From Datisca glomerata (lineage: Eukaryota; Streptophyta; Magnoliopsida; Cucurbitales; Datiscaceae), in assembly GCA_003255025.1 (NCBI GenBank), contig QANY01008651.1, positions 806,001 to 870,000 of the forward strand: a DNA stretch of 64,000 nucleotides, read 5' to 3'. Of the stretch, positions 60,901-64,000 are shown in pieces. Positions within the stretch are counted from its first letter, which is position 1. Each line of letters opens with the position of its first letter. The notes under the pieces are model-generated. The model searched no databases. It saw nothing but the letters and a program-made list of their open reading frames with translations, and was not told the origin of the DNA. Both the position numbers and the translations under genes were made by a program.

Positions 60901-61629
60901 TTAGGTGTGGGGCTCCGATCCATTTAAGGGACCTATATGGTCAAAGGTCATAGTTTCCTGTCTTCCATAGATTGTTTTGTAGTTATTCTTTTTGGTTTTG
61001 CCCATTGTTTGTAAATATCTCATAAGGAGCAAAAAGATTGAATTAAGGGAGCAAAAGTCAGATTGGATTTTTGGGGTGGGGAGCAAAAGCTCATAGATAA
61101 GTGTTGAGTGTTGATTTGTTCTTGTGCGTTAGGTTTATTAATCATTAATTTTTATGTGTTATTAATCATTAATAATTATTTTACTTTATCTATTTCTCTT
61201 TGGTCATATTATATTGAATAGTACATTTTTCACACTATTTTATAGATTTCGTTTGTATAAATGAATTTCTTATTTTCTAGATTGTTTAAAAATCTGCAGT
61301 TACAATTATACTTCAAAACAAAGTTAACAGAAGCAAGCGAACCGCATGTTGCCTCGACATCATTTTCTGAAACTTCATAATTAGATTTGGAGTCTTACTA
61401 GATTTTAATCATTCTTTTAGGATATTACTTTTGCTTGTTGTATGTAAAAATTAATATGTATTTGTCATTTGAAACTATAATTTTTAGCGGACAATAGTTT
61501 GTCACAATTTTGAGTAATAAAATAAAAAGTTATGTGATGTTATTATTTTTTTGATATTTTATCAAAAATATTATTTTTTAAGTTTTCACAATGACAAGAA
61601 TAAGTAATATAAAAAAACTTATAATAACA
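57900..61629. other. Interior of the CACTA-like element, no gene recognised
   Basis: AT-rich sequence with short open frames only (for example 59034-59294, 86 codons, hydrophobic, no known motif). It contains a 145-bp tandem duplication at about 58201-58490 with a run of 12 G, a 48-bp repeat at about 59400-59475, and a dispersed repeat pair at 59549-59640 and 60971-61060. Confidence 0.5.
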
Positions 61630-62060
61630 AGATATTGCACATCATATAGCATAAAAATGCTATGAAAAGTCTTTGACAGCGTTTAAAAAACGCTATGATA
61701 GGTTTTTACTATTGGTTTATAAATACTATTATTTGTCTACCATGCATTGAAAAATGCTATGGTAAGTCTGCCATAACATTGGATAAATGCTATGGTAGGT
61801 GTGCCAAACCTTGAAAAACTACTACGGTAGGTCTTTAACAATATTGAAAAAATGCTAAGATAGGTCTACCATAGCGTTTAAAATGCTATAAAAAGTTTTT
61901 TGATAGAGGAAAAACGCTATGGTAGGTCTACCATAGCGTTTCAAAAATACTATAAAAAGTGTTTTGATAACAGTGAAAAAATGCTATGGTAGGGTCAAAC
62001 TTTTAACAACGTTGGTAAACATGCGTTTAGAAAAATGCCATGAAAACGCTAAGATAGCGT
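61630..62060. repeat. CACTA subterminal repeats
   Basis: About ten degenerate copies of the unit 'aaacgctatggtaggt' or its reverse complement. The clearest, 61912-61941, is a perfect palindrome with 14-bp arms (AAACGCTATGGTAG) around GT. Confidence 0.82.
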
Positions 62061-62477
62061 TTTTTGGCCGCTATCGTAGTTTTTTGTTGCTGTAATGTCG
62101 TGTGGTTAGTCTTCAATTCAAAGATTTCGACTATAGCTATGTGTTTTATTCAACCATTTGAGAGTGAGAAGCACTAGTACAAGATCTGTTTGAAGTGAAA
62201 ACACCTTAGTTGGAGTAGGGCCTAACCTCGTACGCATTCGGGATGTCCGAGCTCATTACTTGTGAAAGAATGTCACTCTTCAGGAGAACATCTTCAGAAT
62301 TATCAAAAAGTATATAAACACGCTTATGTAATTTGTTCTGCAATGCAAAACAAAAATCACAATAACTAGAATTACATAATGTAATTTTGATATAATAAGA
62401 AACTTTAATCTAAAAATATCATAAAAAACTTTAAGATAATAACCACCTATGGCCACTTCTTCATGAGACACAAATTA

Positions 62478-63723
62478 TCTATACTATATATAAAAGTGTA
62501 GAAGTTGAAAAAATATTTTTGGATATTTCTACCCCTAATTATTTTTTAAATTTCCTACATTATCCTTACAATGTACTTATTATTCTAATTATTCATATGA
62601 AAGATTTATTTTAATTATTCTATATCTATTATCCCAATTGTTCATATGAAAAGTCTTGTTAACCACTTTGTTTAAATTATAAGAAAAATAAGTCACAAAT
62701 AACTCAATAATTCTTTAGTTACATATCTTTATTACCATTATGTATAAATCTTAAAAGACTAATTGTAAGCAAAAAAATTTCTCAAATTAACCAAATATTA
62801 TTTTAGTTAGTATTTTTTTTTGCTAGTTTTATGTGTAAACTAATCTAATGAGCACTGAAAATAGTGAAAAAGAAAATTTCATTGATCAAAGGAATAAAAA
62901 CACTATGTATGTATAACTACTTATTTTATGTTGTCATACTATATATAAAAGTGAGTAAAACTATTTTTGTACAACTTTATCCTCGTATTATTATTGAAAC
63001 TTCTTAATTACCTCTAACTTAGTATTAAATGCCATCATAGTAATTAAGTTTTTAATTAATTAACTAATTAATGGACATTATTTTTTATTTCAAGTTAGAT
63101 ATCTAATTAATTTTTTTACATTACGTATTATAATAGAAATTATGGTTAATAGAGATTAAAATTAATTGTAACCACATAACACATGGTTGAACATTTATAA
63201 AACTTATATCCATTCTTATGTATAAATCTTAAAAGACTAATCGTAAGCAAAAAATATCTCAAGTTAATCAAATATTATTTTAGTTCATATTTTTTTTTGT
63301 TATTTTTCATGTGTATACTAATCTAATGAGCACTGAAAATAATAGTGAAAAATAAAATTTCATTGATCAAAGGAATAGAAACACTATATATATATATATA
63401 ACTACTTATCTTATATTGTCTTATTATAGATAAGAGTGAGTGAAAATATTTTGTACAACTTTATCCTCGCATTATTATTAAAATTTCTAAATTACTTCTA
63501 ACTTAGTATTAAATGACATCATAGTAATTAATTTTTTTATTAATTAATGGACATTATTTGTTTTCAAGTTAGATATCTAATAAATCTTATTACATTTTAT
63601 AATAGAAATTATGATCAAAATAAATTATGATTAATAGAAACAATAATTAGTTGTAACAATATAACACATGGTTGAACATTTATAAAATTTATATGCACGT
63701 TCAACGCTCGTCTTAAAAACTAG
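62478..63723 (+). mobile_element. Non-autonomous Helitron with tandem internal units
   Basis: Starts TCTATACTATATATAAAAG after an A (62477) and ends 'cgctcgtcttaaaaaCTAG' before a T (63724). 5' TC, 3' CTAG and insertion between A and T are the defining Helitron features. A short CGTT-C-AACG dyad lies about 20 bases before the end, where a terminal hairpin is expected. The body repeats: the head-like 'actatatataaaagtg' recurs at 62938 and, degenerate, at 63423, and about 480-base units follow each. No Rep/helicase is encoded. Confidence 0.75.
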
Positions 63724-64000
63724 TTATGTAGAAATGATAAAAACAGAGTTTTTAATAGGTGAGTTAAGAAAGCAGCCAGGGAAAAAGGTTATAAAAATGA
63801 TCGGACTAACTATTTTAGTTACATATAGAACACAGACGCAACTAATTTAGTTATGCAACTAAACTAGTATTCTATTAATTATTAGAAATTAGTTACATAT
63901 GTGTTATATAAGTAACTAATTATATTAATTACTCTGACCATTTTCATAACTGAGATGGTCTCCCACTAGAAATCCATAGTAGCTGCCATGTCTTACCAAA
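63724..64000. other. AT-rich sequence to window end
   Basis: The stretch has several 'tagttacatat'/'atgcaactaa' motifs in both orientations (63810-63925), perhaps the start of another small element. No coding region is recognised. Confidence 0.4.

Larger units (their letters stand above)
56006..62097. mobile_element. CACTA-like DNA transposon, non-autonomous, ~6.1 kb
   Basis: The left end is CACTACAACAAATATGTGC. The right end, as reverse complement, is CATTACAGCAACAAAAAAC, a degenerate form of the same terminus. The right subterminal region (about 61630-62060) is packed with copies of AAACGCTATGGTAGG in both orientations, as expected of the transposase-binding subterminal repeats of CACTA (En/Spm) elements. 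I found no transposase coding. Three-base duplications do not match (TTA on the left, TCG on the right), so the element is old or one end is rearranged. The interior holds a CT-rich leader-like block, splice-like exons and several internal duplications. Confidence 0.7.

Overview
The window is AT-rich nuclear DNA from a flowering plant, almost certainly a eudicot. The evidence is one 15-exon gene with canonical GT-AG introns encoding a clade V type MLO protein, set among degenerate Copia and Gypsy LTR retrotransposons, an L1-type LINE, Helitrons, a CACTA-like transposon and small foldback elements. I cannot fix the species. No bacterial-type operon, CRISPR array, rRNA or convincing tRNA gene is visible.

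Layout. 1-706: 3' end of a minus-strand Copia element. 707-16240: an old minus-strand Gypsy element of Tat-like character with about 2.15-kb LTRs, a partial extra LTR copy and a nine-unit tandem repeat. 16540-17440: Copia gag remnant (minus). 18633-23832: Copia element with both LTRs, tRNA-Met primer site and polypurine tract (minus). 24480-27595: 5'-truncated LINE (plus). 27722-32436: Copia element with both LTRs and a CTTTA target-site duplication (plus). 33559-39448: the MLO gene (minus), with a foldback element in its last intron and a Helitron-like insertion in intron 5. 39750-44535: intergenic DNA with MITE-like elements. 44590-47173: truncated Gypsy LTR, gag and protease (plus). 47173-55540: a mosaic of Copia pieces in both orientations. 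56006-62097: a CACTA-like element of about 6.1 kb without recognisable transposase. 62478-63723: a Helitron with tandem internal units.

Only the MLO gene appears intact. Its exons join without a frameshift or premature stop into 579 codons with seven predicted membrane segments, the calmodulin-binding helix and the C-terminal E-F-S-F motif of clade V. A TATA box, a W-box and a (CT)28 tract lie just upstream. Every retroelement polyprotein carries stops and frameshifts, so these copies should be unable to move by themselves.

I found no clearly new biological system. The strongest leads are the CACTA-like element carrying a splice-like, CT-rich non-coding unit; the transposon insertions and CT tract in the MLO gene; the Helitron with repeated 5' heads; and a coding-like fragment shared by both sides of the Gypsy LTR cluster. 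Exon and motif coordinates were read by eye and should be accurate to a few bases. Outer limits of decayed elements are less certain.
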